The notes under the pieces are model-generated. The model ran no database searches and was not told the origin of the DNA. It was given only the letters and a program-made list of their open reading frames with translations. From assembly GCF_000242635.2 (NCBI RefSeq), contig NC_017770.1, positions 1,178,001-1,242,000 of the forward strand: a stretch of DNA of 64,000 nucleotides, given 5' to 3'. This stretch comes from Solitalea canadensis DSM 3403 (GTDB lineage Bacteria > Bacteroidota > Bacteroidia > Sphingobacteriales > Sphingobacteriaceae). The position numbers and the translations under genes were made by a program. How positions within the stretch are numbered: position 1 is the stretch's first letter; each line of letters begins with the position of its first letter. Shown piece by piece: positions 7,592 through 17,000 of the stretch.

Positions 7592-8125
7592 CTATTTCCT
7601 CCATTTGATTTTATCCAACTCAAACATCTCATTCATCTCCTTGTAAAGCTCATCAACAAGATTCAGGTAATTATCTCCAAGCTCCTTCATTTTGGCTTCG
7701 TTCGTTTCATTAGCAAATTGAAGTGCGATTTGTGATTGTTCCCAGAAAATACGGTGAAACTTATCGGTGATGAGGTATTTGTTAACAGCTAAACTTTCAA
7801 AAACCTCTGTAAGCGGTACAATATCATTATTTACAATAAAGCCTTCCAGCTTGGTGCCATTCTTAACACGTTTAAGATTAGTTAGCACAATACCAATCTT
7901 TGTCTGTAGCTCACGGATCATGAGATAACGATCCATCAATATTTTTTCTTCAAAATTCGACCGTTTTTCAAGGTCAAGTTCGAACACTTTTTTATGCTTA
8001 TCAAACTCATTTGAAATCGTTTTCTCCGTAATCAATTTAACCAGATAAATAAATATAGCTCCAATTACCAACAGAAAAACAATAGGCGGAGAGTACTTTG
8101 TTAACCAGGTAATGATGTCGTCCAT
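7592..8125 (-). CDS. Membrane-anchored coiled-coil protein of unknown function
   Basis: 177 residues from the ATG at 8125 (a GTG six codons upstream is less likely). An N-terminal transmembrane helix (YSPPIVFLLVIGAIFIYLV) is followed by a long, charged helical cytoplasmic region (residues about 30-175, rich in E/K with heptad-like spacing) and no catalytic motif. Similar small proteins occur in accessory regions of many bacteria with no known role. It is a single gene with no obvious partner. Confidence 0.65.
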   Translation of the reverse strand: MDDIITWLTKYSPPIVFLLVIGAIFIYLVKLITEKTISNEFDKHKKVFELDLEKRSNFEEKILMDRYLMIRELQTKIGIVLTNLKRVKNGTKLEGFIVNNDIVPLTEVFESLAVNKYLITDKFHRIFWEQSQIALQFANETNEAKMKELGDNYLNLVDELYKEMNEMFELDKIKWRK

Positions 8126-8401
8126 AATGACCAGAAAAAACACTACACAATATAAGTTACTTCTATCAATTTTAGTAATAATTTAGTAAATTAAATTATT
8201 GAAAATGAGTTGATTGAGTTCTTTTGCATCCACCCTTTGCCATGAAATAAACTCATGAAAAATAGACTTCTTGTTTTTCTTCTGATTGCTTTTAATGTTA
8301 TTGATTTTGGTGATGATAGCTGCATCCTTGGTACCTAATCATCATGTGATTCATACCAGGTTAAGAATAAGGAGGAAGCATTTCATGCACTTAGAGAGAT
8401 T

Positions 8402-9181
8402 ATGCAGGAAGTTGCGCTTGCTGGATTAAATAGGGCGGGCTTTTTCGAAAAAGCAGCATTTTACGGAGGCACTGCTCTGCGTATATTTTATGGTTTGAAC
8501 AGGTTTTCTGAAGATCTGGATTTTTCATTATTAAAAGCTGAAGCTGATTTTTCATTGGATAAATACCTGGATGCAATAGTTACTGAGTTTGATGCATTAG
8601 GTATGCAGGTGTCAATTCGTGAAAAGGAGAAATCGGTGGTTACTAATATAGAGTCTGCTTTCTTAAAGTCGGAAACCCTGTGGAAAGAACTAATATTAGA
8701 GGGTATTACCCCTCAAAATAAAGTGAATGAAAGGGTTGCTATTAAAATTAAACTGGAAGTAGATACCAATCCGCCATCTGGCTTTGAGACTGAAGAAAGA
8801 TTACTCTTAAAACCGTTTTCTTTTTATGTTAAGTGTTTTACTGCAGCTGATTTATTTGCCGGAAAAATGCATGCCTTACTGTTTCGTAAATGGAAGAATA
8901 GGGTAAAGGGAAGAGATTGGTATGATTTGGAATGGTATATAAGAAAAGGAATTCCGTTAAACCTTGATCACTTCTTGAAGAGAGCTATGGATAGTGGAGA
9001 TTGGTCAAAGGATACAATAAGCGAGCAGGAGATCATGAATTTGCTTCAAGAAAAAATTAAAAGCGTTTCAGTAGAGCAGATAAAAGACGATATCGTTAGG
9101 TTTATACCCGATCCTTCAGTAGTAGCTATTTGGTCTACTCAGTATTTTATGGATTTAACTCGATTGATAAGATTCAAATAA
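8402..9181 (+). CDS. AbiEii/AbiGii-type nucleotidyltransferase toxin, N-terminus probably truncated
   Basis: 259 residues of the DUF1814/AbiEii nucleotidyltransferase family, type IV toxin-antitoxin toxins that transfer nucleotides. The signature AFYGGTALRIFYGLNRFSED then LDF lies at residues about 19-42, giving the catalytic G-G-T and D-x-D-type acid pair. The homologous frame continues upstream (NKEEAFHALREI) to a TAA near 8335 without an ATG, so family-typical N-terminal residues appear lost; the ATG at 8402 is used by default. No AbiEi-like antitoxin is adjacent. The 8144-8401 gap holds only a 27-codon signal-peptide-like stub at 8255-8338. Confidence 0.8.
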   Translation: MQEVALAGLNRAGFFEKAAFYGGTALRIFYGLNRFSEDLDFSLLKAEADFSLDKYLDAIVTEFDALGMQVSIREKEKSVVTNIESAFLKSETLWKELILEGITPQNKVNERVAIKIKLEVDTNPPSGFETEERLLLKPFSFYVKCFTAADLFAGKMHALLFRKWKNRVKGRDWYDLEWYIRKGIPLNLDHFLKRAMDSGDWSKDTISEQEIMNLLQEKIKSVSVEQIKDDIVRFIPDPSVVAIWSTQYFMDLTRLIRFK

Positions 9182-9203
9182 GTTCCTATTCTGTAAAAAA
9201 AAT

Positions 9204-9238
9204 AAGCAGATAATCGGAAATTATCCGATTATCTGCTT
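9204..9238. terminator. Bidirectional terminator between convergent genes
   Basis: Perfect inverted repeat AAGCAGATAATCGG / CCGATTATCTGCTT with a 7-nt loop, A-run on the left and AAAAAATT on the right; it sits between the AbiEii gene and the SRPBCC gene. Confidence 0.85.
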
Positions 9239-9262
9239 AAAAAATTACATTTTATTAAATTA

Positions 9263-9688
9263 TTACTTCGATTCTGCGTATTTTTTGAAGTTATTCATAA
9301 TTGCCTGCCAGCCCTGCTGCTGCAATTCTGCTGGGTTTTCCGACTCCGCTTCAAATGTTTCAATAACTTCTGTAGTGTTGCCTTGGCTTTCAAATTTAAT
9401 GTCAACTTTCCGACCATCATCAATGGTATAAACAATGTGCTTATTCGTATCTAGCACATCATAAGTTCCGCCGAAATCGAAACCAAAACTGCCGTCTTTA
9501 GCTTCCATTCGTGCCGAAAATTTACCCCCTACATGTAAGTCGGCTTTGGCCCATGGCGACTGCCAGTCGTCTGACGCAAAATTCCATTTTGTAATGTGAT
9601 CAGGTTGAGTCCAAAATTCCCAAACTTTTTCAACAGGAGCGTTTACAGTTGCTTTAACAGTGATCAATGTTTTTTCTGAGGTATTCAT
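9263..9688 (-). CDS. SRPBCC (AHSA1-like) domain protein
   Basis: 141 residues from the ATG at 9688, chosen over an upstream codon that adds a lysine-rich stretch unlike the family. The whole protein is one START/Bet v1-like fold: VKATVNAPVEKVWEFWTQPD at residues about 10-30, GGKFSARMEAKDGSFGFDFG in the middle, and the C-terminal helix QQQGWQAIMNNFKKYAE that closes the hydrophobic cavity. Members bind hydrophobic ligands or act as small regulators; the ligand here is unknown. Confidence 0.9.
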   Translation of the reverse strand: MNTSEKTLITVKATVNAPVEKVWEFWTQPDHITKWNFASDDWQSPWAKADLHVGGKFSARMEAKDGSFGFDFGGTYDVLDTNKHIVYTIDDGRKVDIKFESQGNTTEVIETFEAESENPAELQQQGWQAIMNNFKKYAESK

Positions 9689-9809
9689 ATTGTTTAGCTT
9701 TTTACGTTTACTTTTTTTGTTTGATTGATATAGTACAAACATACATCGGAAGCCTCATTTCAGGAATGGCTGAAACCGACAAATCAAAGGGCTATTTACG
9801 ACAATCGTT

Positions 9810-10400
9810 TCAGGGGATCTTGATTTTGGGTACTTCAGCGGTTGCCAGCTGGTTAATGTAGGTAGTTCTGGCCGACTTTAGGCTGGTAAGGAACTCGGTG
9901 CTATTGCCATAACTTCTTTTACTCATGCCAAAAAGTTGAATCGCTTTCCCGTCGACCAATTTGTATCGATAAGCATTCCATTCAACAATATCATCCTGAC
10001 TCATTAAGAAATCGAGAATCACCTCATTTTTCTCTATATTTTCAATAACGCTGTAATTGGCTACCGGATCAGTCCCTTTTCGTTGTTGAATTAATTCAAT
10101 TTGCGAACTCACAGCTTGTTTAACTGTGATGTTTCCTTTAACGACTTCCAGCAAAAGCATTTCGGTATATTTTTCAGCTTTTTGCCCTTTCGGTAAATAC
10201 TCCTGCTTGTAATAGCTATTGTTGGGATTGCTGCTCCACGACAATTGATAATTGATGCCTCCAATGGAAATGGTTTCTGCTGAAGAAAGATAGTTTTGTA
10301 CAGTCGCTGGTTTAGCTGTTTGTTGTGCCATTAATTGCGTTGGATTAACTGCCAACACAAAGCCAAGAGGAATGGACAAGAGCGTTTTCAGATAGTTCAT
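9810..10400 (-). CDS. Exported protein of unknown function
   Basis: 196 residues with a cleavable signal peptide (YLKTLLSIPLGFVLAVNPTQ, then LMAQQ). The mature part is about 170 residues, with no cysteines and no catalytic motif that I can see. It ends 33 bp from the sugar isomerase-like gene on the same strand, so the two may be co-transcribed. Confidence 0.65.
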   Translation of the reverse strand: MNYLKTLLSIPLGFVLAVNPTQLMAQQTAKPATVQNYLSSAETISIGGINYQLSWSSNPNNSYYKQEYLPKGQKAEKYTEMLLLEVVKGNITVKQAVSSQIELIQQRKGTDPVANYSVIENIEKNEVILDFLMSQDDIVEWNAYRYKLVDGKAIQLFGMSKRSYGNSTEFLTSLKSARTTYINQLATAEVPKIKIP

Positions 10401-10433
10401 TTTCTTAGATTAGATCGTAAAGTAAATATAATC

Positions 10434-11306
10434 CTATTTTAGCAAAGTCGATTGAACATAATCAGCACTTTGCTTTATACTTTGAAAAGGATCAATTTTA
10501 AAATTCTCCTGCTCTACAAAGAAATGCTGCACGCCCGACCTGATTGCCTGATTAATAATCAGTTTAAAATCAATAGAACCACTTCCGATTTCAGTATTTA
10601 GGTTTGGAGTTACCTTATCCATGTCTTTCACATGTACCATTACAAAACGTTTCGGGTAGTCTTTAAATAATTGAACAGGGTCATGTCCTGCCCGGACAGC
10701 CCAATACAAGTCCAATTCAAAATAAACGTTGGAAGATGTGCTGGTTAAAAGTTCTTTATAGAGGTAAGTGCCATCAATGGTTGTGAATTCAAAATCATGG
10801 TTATGATAGGCAAGTTTCAACCCCGCGGACTCGCAAATCACCGCTGCTTTATTTATTTTATCTACAATTCGTTTAAAATCGTCAACTGTTTTTCTTTCCT
10901 TTTCTTGCAGGAAAGGAACTGTTACATACATTTGACCAACAATTGCAGCCGCTTCTGCCGCCCTTTTTAGTTCATCATAATTAGCTGCAGCAAACAAATG
11001 ATCCATTCCGTAATGGCCGCTGGGTGATGTTAAGCCATTTGCCTTTAACAAAGTTTTAAACTCCTTAGGAGTTAATCCCCAAAAACCTTTTTCAGGGTCA
11101 TAGCCATACGTTTCAACTTCTTTATAGCCCGAAATGGCCACTTTTTCAATAACACCCTTTACATCAGATGGTAAATAGTCCCTCAAACTGTAAAGTTGTA
11201 AGCCTGCATTTTTAGTTGTTTTGGCAAACAATGCGTTGGGCATCAGAGCAATTCCGGCGGCAGTAATGCCCGATTGAATTAGAAAGGTTTTTCTGGAAAT
11301 TTTCAC
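10434..11306 (-). CDS. Exported sugar phosphate isomerase/epimerase-like TIM-barrel protein
   Basis: About 290 residues. No ATG precedes the signal; the GTG at 11306 gives the usual start (KISRKTFLIQSGITAAGIAL) for this exported family, with a TTG at 11330 as an alternative. The mature protein is an AP-endonuclease-2/xylose-isomerase-like barrel: LQLYSLRDYL at the first strand, KLAYHNHDFEF (metal-binding His/Asp), VYFELDLYWAVRAGHDP, FVMVHVKDMD and FFVEQENF at the last strand. Metal ligands Glu, Asp, His and Glu are in place. The substrate is unknown; relatives act on sugars or inositols. Confidence 0.88.
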   Translation of the reverse strand: MKISRKTFLIQSGITAAGIALMPNALFAKTTKNAGLQLYSLRDYLPSDVKGVIEKVAISGYKEVETYGYDPEKGFWGLTPKEFKTLLKANGLTSPSGHYGMDHLFAAANYDELKRAAEAAAIVGQMYVTVPFLQEKERKTVDDFKRIVDKINKAAVICESAGLKLAYHNHDFEFTTIDGTYLYKELLTSTSSNVYFELDLYWAVRAGHDPVQLFKDYPKRFVMVHVKDMDKVTPNLNTEIGSGSIDFKLIINQAIRSGVQHFFVEQENFKIDPFQSIKQSADYVQSTLLK

Positions 11307-11330
11307 AGTGCTTTTTCTTATGGCTGCCAA

Positions 11331-11789
11331 TATAAGGGTTATAAATAATTTCCAGAATTCTATGAAATGTAATTACAATAATCGCCTGGTTTAAATTTTG
11401 AATCGATAAAGCATAGCGAACGAATTTTGCAGAACCATTGAAATTAGGATATCAATAAAGAAAACAGGAATGAAAGTAGGGGAAGAAGGTGAAGATTTAT
11501 ATCGTAGTAGTTGCGAATTGTTAGGTAGTTAAATTATCAATGTAACATGTTTTAAGTGCTCTGAGAAGTGATTTTTAACTTCAAATCCTAAGTAGAAAAA
11601 TACCAAGAAGTGGGTATTGTATACATTATTTTCAGCAATTATATTTAGTAATCTTAATAGCCCCTCTCTATTTTTCCCTGAATTGATTTTTGGTTGCACC
11701 ATTAAAGATCCTGAATCCTTAAGCTATGGAGCACCGTTAGTATTAAATAGTTGAAATGCTATTAAATAACCTTTTATACTTTTTTAGAT
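11331..11789. other. AT-rich gap with no recognised gene
   Basis: About 460 bp between divergent genes. I see only short frames (for example a 20-codon one at about 11470) with no family resemblance, and no strong hairpin. It presumably holds the promoters of the genes on each side. Confidence 0.5.
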
Positions 11790-12353
11790 ATGTCGCTTAA
11801 TACGAAGAATTACCAGATCGGTTATATCAATGGCTATTTGCAAAGCCTGAATAATCTATATGATCTACGGTTTGGTTTTGATGGAGATTTTGGGGCAACA
11901 GAAGCTAGTTTTGCTCATCGTAAGGCTTCGACGAATCTATATAATGATGTGCTACGGATTTTAATAGAGAACCACACCCTTTCTTCCGCAAATAATACAC
12001 TTATGGCACGAGCATGTGAGCGACTGCATCTTGTTCCGCTTAATAAAAGATATAATGAATTAATACCTTATGTTGAACCGTGGGTTCCCGGAGATGATTT
12101 TCTGACGATAGCACAACACCGAAAGGTAAATGACAACTGGAAACCTAGATTGCAAACTGTAGCGGAAGAGTTGTTCTTCACCATTTATCAATATGTATTG
12201 GGCGATACTGAAAAATATAATTATTGGTTGGTAGAAGCAGATGATCTGCTAAAACTCTATACTCCTTATTATTTATCGTCATTGTTGCTTGTTTTTGAAA
12301 GCAAAGAAGATGTTTTTGTATTAACATTTATCCAGCGAAATATTTATCCATGA
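11790..12353 (+). CDS. Hypothetical cytoplasmic protein
   Basis: 187 residues without signal peptide or membrane segment. The sequence is largely helical with aromatic-rich stretches (YWLVEADDLLKLYTPYYLSS). I do not recognise a family. It is followed 2 bp after its stop by a palindromic repeat that probably serves as its terminator. Confidence 0.6.
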   Translation: MSLNTKNYQIGYINGYLQSLNNLYDLRFGFDGDFGATEASFAHRKASTNLYNDVLRILIENHTLSSANNTLMARACERLHLVPLNKRYNELIPYVEPWVPGDDFLTIAQHRKVNDNWKPRLQTVAEELFFTIYQYVLGDTEKYNYWLVEADDLLKLYTPYYLSSLLLVFESKEDVFVLTFIQRNIYP

Positions 12354-12354
12354 T

Positions 12355-12382
12355 GTAGAGACAAGGCATGCCTTGTCCCTAC
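12355..12382. repeat. REP-like palindrome
   Basis: GTAGAGACAAGGCA / TGCCTTGTCCCTAC, an almost perfect palindrome with no loop. Palindromes of this GTAGGGACAAGGCA type are dispersed in many Bacteroidota genomes (family knowledge, not checked here). Its place directly after a stop codon suggests terminator-like use. Confidence 0.6.
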
Positions 12383-12464
12383 ACCATGAATAAATTATCA
12401 TGTTTAAACATCTAATTGTAAAGAATACGTCACATTCTGCTCATAAATTCTTAACCTAAGTATT

Positions 12465-12497
12465 TATCAATACATTTGCATTTATAAATATGTTAAT
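12465..12497. promoter_or_regulatory. Possible ArsR operator/promoter upstream of the regulator
   Basis: TATCAATACATTTGCATTTA then TAAATATGTTAATG, ending 4 bp before the regulator start. A closely similar string (TATCGATACATTT...AATATATTAAT) occurs directly before the efflux adaptor gene at 12956-12980, suggesting a shared operator. AT-rich inverted half-sites are visible (CATTTATAAATATG). Confidence 0.4.
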
Positions 12498-12500
12498 GCT

Positions 12501-12776
12501 ATGGACATAAAAAGAGTTGAAAGAATATCGAAGGCACTTAGTGATCCAAGTCGTATTAAAATTTTGCAATCGGTAAGCAAGAAGAAAACCTGTCTGTATT
12601 GTACCGAGATCGGTGACATTATTGACCTGGCTCAGCCTTCCATCTCACACCACCTTAAACAATTGGTTGATGCTGATTTGATTATTTCTGAAAAAGAGGG
12701 GAGAAGTGTAAAGTACCGCTTAAACAATGAAGTAATAGATGATTATACTAAATTTTTGACCGACCTGAAGGTCTAA
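12501..12776 (+). CDS. ArsR-family winged-helix regulator
   Basis: 91 residues: ISKALSDPSRIKILQSVSKK opens the fold, and LAQPSISHHLKQLVDADLII is the recognition helix region followed by a wing (EKEGRSVKYRL). A KKTCLYCTEIGD segment supplies two cysteines (CxxC) just before the recognition helix, near the position of the metal-sensing site (ELCVCDL) in classical ArsR proteins, so metal or thiol sensing is possible. It likely represses the efflux operon starting 205 bp downstream in the same direction. Confidence 0.9.
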   Translation: MDIKRVERISKALSDPSRIKILQSVSKKKTCLYCTEIGDIIDLAQPSISHHLKQLVDADLIISEKEGRSVKYRLNNEVIDDYTKFLTDLKV

Positions 12777-12955
12777 AATTTTTTGCCCAAACGTATCGAT
12801 AATTATAAATATATAAATATTTAAAAATATCTAACATTTCTTAAAACAATATCCATTTCCCAAAGTTATGTTGATTATAATTAGTTGAATAAGGCCTTTC
12901 GCTAATTATAAAAACAAAGCACAGTTAACAAAAAACGAACAATTACGCAATATTA

Positions 12956-12980
12956 TATCGATACATTTAAATATATTAAT
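12956..12980. promoter_or_regulatory. Possible operator before the efflux adaptor gene
   Basis: TATCGATACATTTAAATATA then TTAAT lies immediately before the start codon at 12981 and echoes the element upstream of the ArsR gene. Placement over the translation start region would fit repression, but this is inferred from similarity of two AT-rich sites only. Confidence 0.35.
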
Positions 12981-14057
12981 ATGAAAAACCAACGCTTTAA
13001 CCCATACAGATCTATTGCAGCGATTGCATTAGTATCATTAGCCCTTGCATTGGTGGCTTCTGGATGCACATCAAAAGGAAACGCAAACACCATTAATAAA
13101 GCGGCTGTCAGTCAGCCGGGTACACCTGTAGATGCTCAGGTGTTAAGATCCGAAACATTAAATGATGAAATGGAAGTTTCGGGAACATTAATAGCCAAAC
13201 AAAGTGTAAGCATAATGAGTGAGCTAAGCAGAAAGGTTACGGATGTTTACGCAAAGGAAGGTCAGTTCGTAAACGCAGGAACTATCTTATTCAAATTAGA
13301 CGATGCCGATTTACGAGCTCAACTGGAGCAACTACAACAACAAGAGAAACTAGCTAAACTTAACGAACAACGCTTAAAAGATCTGATCAACCATCAGGCG
13401 GTAATGCAGCAAGATTACGATCAGGTGTTTACCAATTTAAAAGTACTGGAAGCGCAGATCAAGCAAATCAAAGTAACTATTGATAAAACAGCCATCAGAG
13501 CACCATTTAACGGCCGTATTGGTATTGTAAATATTTATCGTGGTGCATTGGTTTCGCCAGGAACAGCTTTAACAACCATTGAAGACAATAGTCAGGTTAA
13601 GGTCGATTTCTCCATTCCGGAAAAATACACCAGTACGGTAAACATTGGTGATGCAATTGGTTTCACCGTTGAATCAACAGCTAAACCTTACCAAGCAAAG
13701 GTTATTGCACGCGAGGCAAGTGTTGATAACACTACCCGAAGTTTATTGGTGAGAGCTGTAAGTGATAATCCCAATAAAGAATTATTACCCGGACAAAGTG
13801 CACGATTAAAAGTTCGTTTGAATTCTTCGGCCAATGCCATCATGATTCCTAATCAGGCACTTATTCCGTCATCGCAAGGCTATAGTGTATTTGTTTCGCA
13901 AGGCGGAAAAGCAATTATAAAACCGGTGGAAATCGGACAGCGTGATGCTTATTCGGTGCATATTACTAAAGGTTTGAAAGCCGGCGATACACTTATTGTA
14001 AGTAACATGTTGCGGTTAGCTCCAGGTTCACAAGTGCAATTAGTTTCTATTAAATGA
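12981..14057 (+). CDS. RND efflux periplasmic adaptor (membrane fusion) lipoprotein
   Basis: 358 residues with a lipoprotein signal (lipobox VASGC at residues about 25-29). Residues about 55-95 form the first half of a lipoyl-type barrel (SELSRKVTDVYAKEGQFVNA), then a coiled-coil hairpin (LEQLQQQEKLAKLNEQRLKD), the second lipoyl half (IRAPFNGRIGIVNIYRGALV) and the beta-barrel and membrane-proximal domains. It links the inner-membrane pump encoded 25 bp downstream to a TolC-type channel. Family and order are clear; the exported substrate is not. Confidence 0.95.
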   Translation: MKNQRFNPYRSIAAIALVSLALALVASGCTSKGNANTINKAAVSQPGTPVDAQVLRSETLNDEMEVSGTLIAKQSVSIMSELSRKVTDVYAKEGQFVNAGTILFKLDDADLRAQLEQLQQQEKLAKLNEQRLKDLINHQAVMQQDYDQVFTNLKVLEAQIKQIKVTIDKTAIRAPFNGRIGIVNIYRGALVSPGTALTTIEDNSQVKVDFSIPEKYTSTVNIGDAIGFTVESTAKPYQAKVIAREASVDNTTRSLLVRAVSDNPNKELLPGQSARLKVRLNSSANAIMIPNQALIPSSQGYSVFVSQGGKAIIKPVEIGQRDAYSVHITKGLKAGDTLIVSNMLRLAPGSQVQLVSIK

Positions 14058-14082
14058 TCCCTAATTTATCTATCAAACTAAC

Positions 14083-17000
14083 ATGAGTTCAATATCAACA
14101 CTGAGCATTTCCCGTCCGGTAATGGCGGGAGTAATGTCAGTTCTACTAATATTATTCGGTATTGTTGGGTACTCCTTTTTAGGAACCCGTGAATACCCTG
14201 TTACCGATTCGCCTATCGTTACGGTAACCACTGTTTATCCGGGAGCGAGTGCAGATATTATTGCTTCGCAGGTAACCAAACCATTGGAAGAAGCAATTGC
14301 TGAAGCAAATGGAATCCGAGCTATTTCATCGACTTCGCGTGAGCAGGTGAGTGTGATTACGGTGGAATTTAACCTGAATGCAGATTTAGAAGCTGCTGCG
14401 AATGATGTTCGCGATAAAGTTTCAAAATCGCGCCAGCAACTACCAACCGACATAGAGCCAACCATTGTTGAAAAAGCTGGTCCGGCCGACTTCCTGGTAT
14501 TCCTAACGGTGCAGAGTAAAACGAAAAGTCTGGAAGATGTAACCGATTTTGTAAACATCAATATTAAAGAACGTTTACAATCGATTCCCGGCGTGCGTTT
14601 GGTCGATTCTTATGCAGGACGTAAACGTTCAATGCGTTTACGGATGGACCCGGTGAAAATGGCTGCTTATGGATTAACACCTTCAGATATTCAGAAAGCA
14701 TTACAACGTGAGAATGTTGACTTACCAAGCGGTAGGATCGAAGGTCAAAATACCGAAGTTTCTTTACGTACCGAAGGTCGTTTGGTTAATGAAGATGATT
14801 TCAACAACATGATTCTGAGCCAAAAGGATGGTGCAATAGTTCGATTCAAAGACATTGGAACCGCTGTAATGTCGTCACAAAATGAGCGTACAGCAATGAT
14901 CATCTACAATGGTAAAACTGCCGAATATGGGGTAGGTACCGGAGTAATGCCACAACGCGGTGCTAACTCTCTGGCCATTGTTGAAGAGTTTAAAAAACGA
15001 TTTGAGGAAATTAAGAAAACCGCTCCTAAGGAATACGAAATTGCTCTAGGGAAGGACTTTACCGTTCCAGTTCGAAATTCACTTTCGGAAGTGGAAGAAA
15101 CCCTGATACTTGCTTTTGTACTGGTATCAATCATCATCTTTATTTTCTTGCGCGACTGGAGAAGTACGATAATACCATTGGTGGCCATTCCGGTGTCTAT
15201 TATTTCCGCGTTCTTCATTATGTACATCGCCGATTTTTCCATTAATGTGCTTACACTCCTGGGATTGGTGCTGGCTATTGGTTTGGTAGTGGACGATGCG
15301 ATTGTGGTCCTTGAAAATATCTACAGTAAGGTAGAGAAGGGAATGCATCCGGTTGAAGCTGCAAAAAAAGGATCTACCGAAATTTACTTTGCAGTTATCT
15401 CTACTACCGTAACACTGGCCGCAGTTTTTCTACCGATTCTGTTCTTAGGGGGCATTACGGGAAGATTGTTTAAAGAGTTTGCCATTGTGGTAGCCGGCTC
15501 GGTATTGATTTCCGCATTTGTGGCCTTAACCTTATCGCCAATGATGAGCGCTTATTTATTGAAAGCGGGAACGGCTCATGGGTGGTTGTATCGTAAAACC
15601 GAACCTTGGTTTGAAGCGTTGAATAATGCTTATGCCCGCTCTTTAAATGCGTTCTTTAAAGTACGCTGGTTAGGTTTTGTGATCTTATTACTTTCTTTCG
15701 GTGTGGCTTACTGGTTGGCCCCAAAGCTTCCTTCAGAATTAGCTCCGCTTGAAGATCGTTCAATGATCGGATTAGCAGTTATTGCTCCGGAAGGAACTTC
15801 CTTTGAGAGTATGCAAGCCAGTATGAAGGAGATCGGAAATTACGTTAGTGATTCTGTTCCTGACTTAAATCGCGATCGCACTTATGCAGCTATTGCCGCA
15901 GGTAGTGGAAATCTGACTTTACCGGTTAATAGTAGTTTTCAATGGATTTTCCTGGAAGATCCTAAAGACCGAAAAAGTGGGTTAACCCAGGCGCAGATTT
16001 ATCAAAAATTAGCTGCTGCTGCACCTCGATTCCGTAATGTGTTAGTAATCCCAATTCAGTTGCCAACGATCGGAGGTTATGGAAATAGCCAACCTGTACA
16101 ATACGTAATTCAGGCACCTGGCTTAAAAGAATTAGTAGATGTGATGCCTAAACTGATGAACTCAGTTTACTCGAGCAACAAACTGATGTTCCCTGATCCC
16201 GACTTTAAAATTAACCGTCCGGAGATTAGTATTTCCATTGACAGACGTCGTGCCGCTCAGTTGGGTATATCGACTGAAGAAATCGGAAGAACATTACAAC
16301 TGGCTTTAAGTGGTCGTCGTTATGGATATTTTATCTACAATGACCGTCAGTATGAGGTAATCGGACAATTGGACCGGAAAGAGCGTTCAGCGCCTTATGA
16401 TTTGCGTTCGCTTAATTTAAAAGCACAATCGGGTGAGATGGTTTCGTTGGATAACCTGGTTACCTTGAAAGATGGAATCAGTCCACCTGCCATTTATCGT
16501 TTCAACCAAAATTATAGCGCGACTATTTCGGCAACACCTGCACCAGGTGTAAGCTTGGGAGAAGCAATTAAGGAGCTGGATAATATTACGGCCAAAGAAT
16601 TACCGAAAGGTTTCAGTACAGCACTTGCCGGACAAAGCCGCGATTATGCCGAAAGCAGTTCAAGTTTGGTTTATGCATTCTTATTTGCCATTGTGCTAAT
16701 CTATTTGGTGTTGGCTGCTCAATTTGAAAGTCTGATAGATCCATTTATCATTCTGCTGACAGTTCCAATGGCATTAACCGGAGCGTTGTTGAGTTTATAT
16801 TTTACCGATCAGTCGATCAATATTTTCAGTCAGATTGGTATCATCATGCTCATTGGGTTGATCACCAAAAACGGTATCCTGATCGTTGAGTTTGCGAACC
16901 AAAGCAAGGAAGAAGGGGAGTCGGTTTTAGAAGCAGTAAAGACAGCAGCCGTGTCGAGGTTCAGACCAATTTTGATGACCACTTTGGCCATGATATTTGG

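Noticed and set aside
14904-15348. Minus-strand frames opposite the RND pump gene
   Set aside because: Antisense shadows of a strongly conserved coding region.
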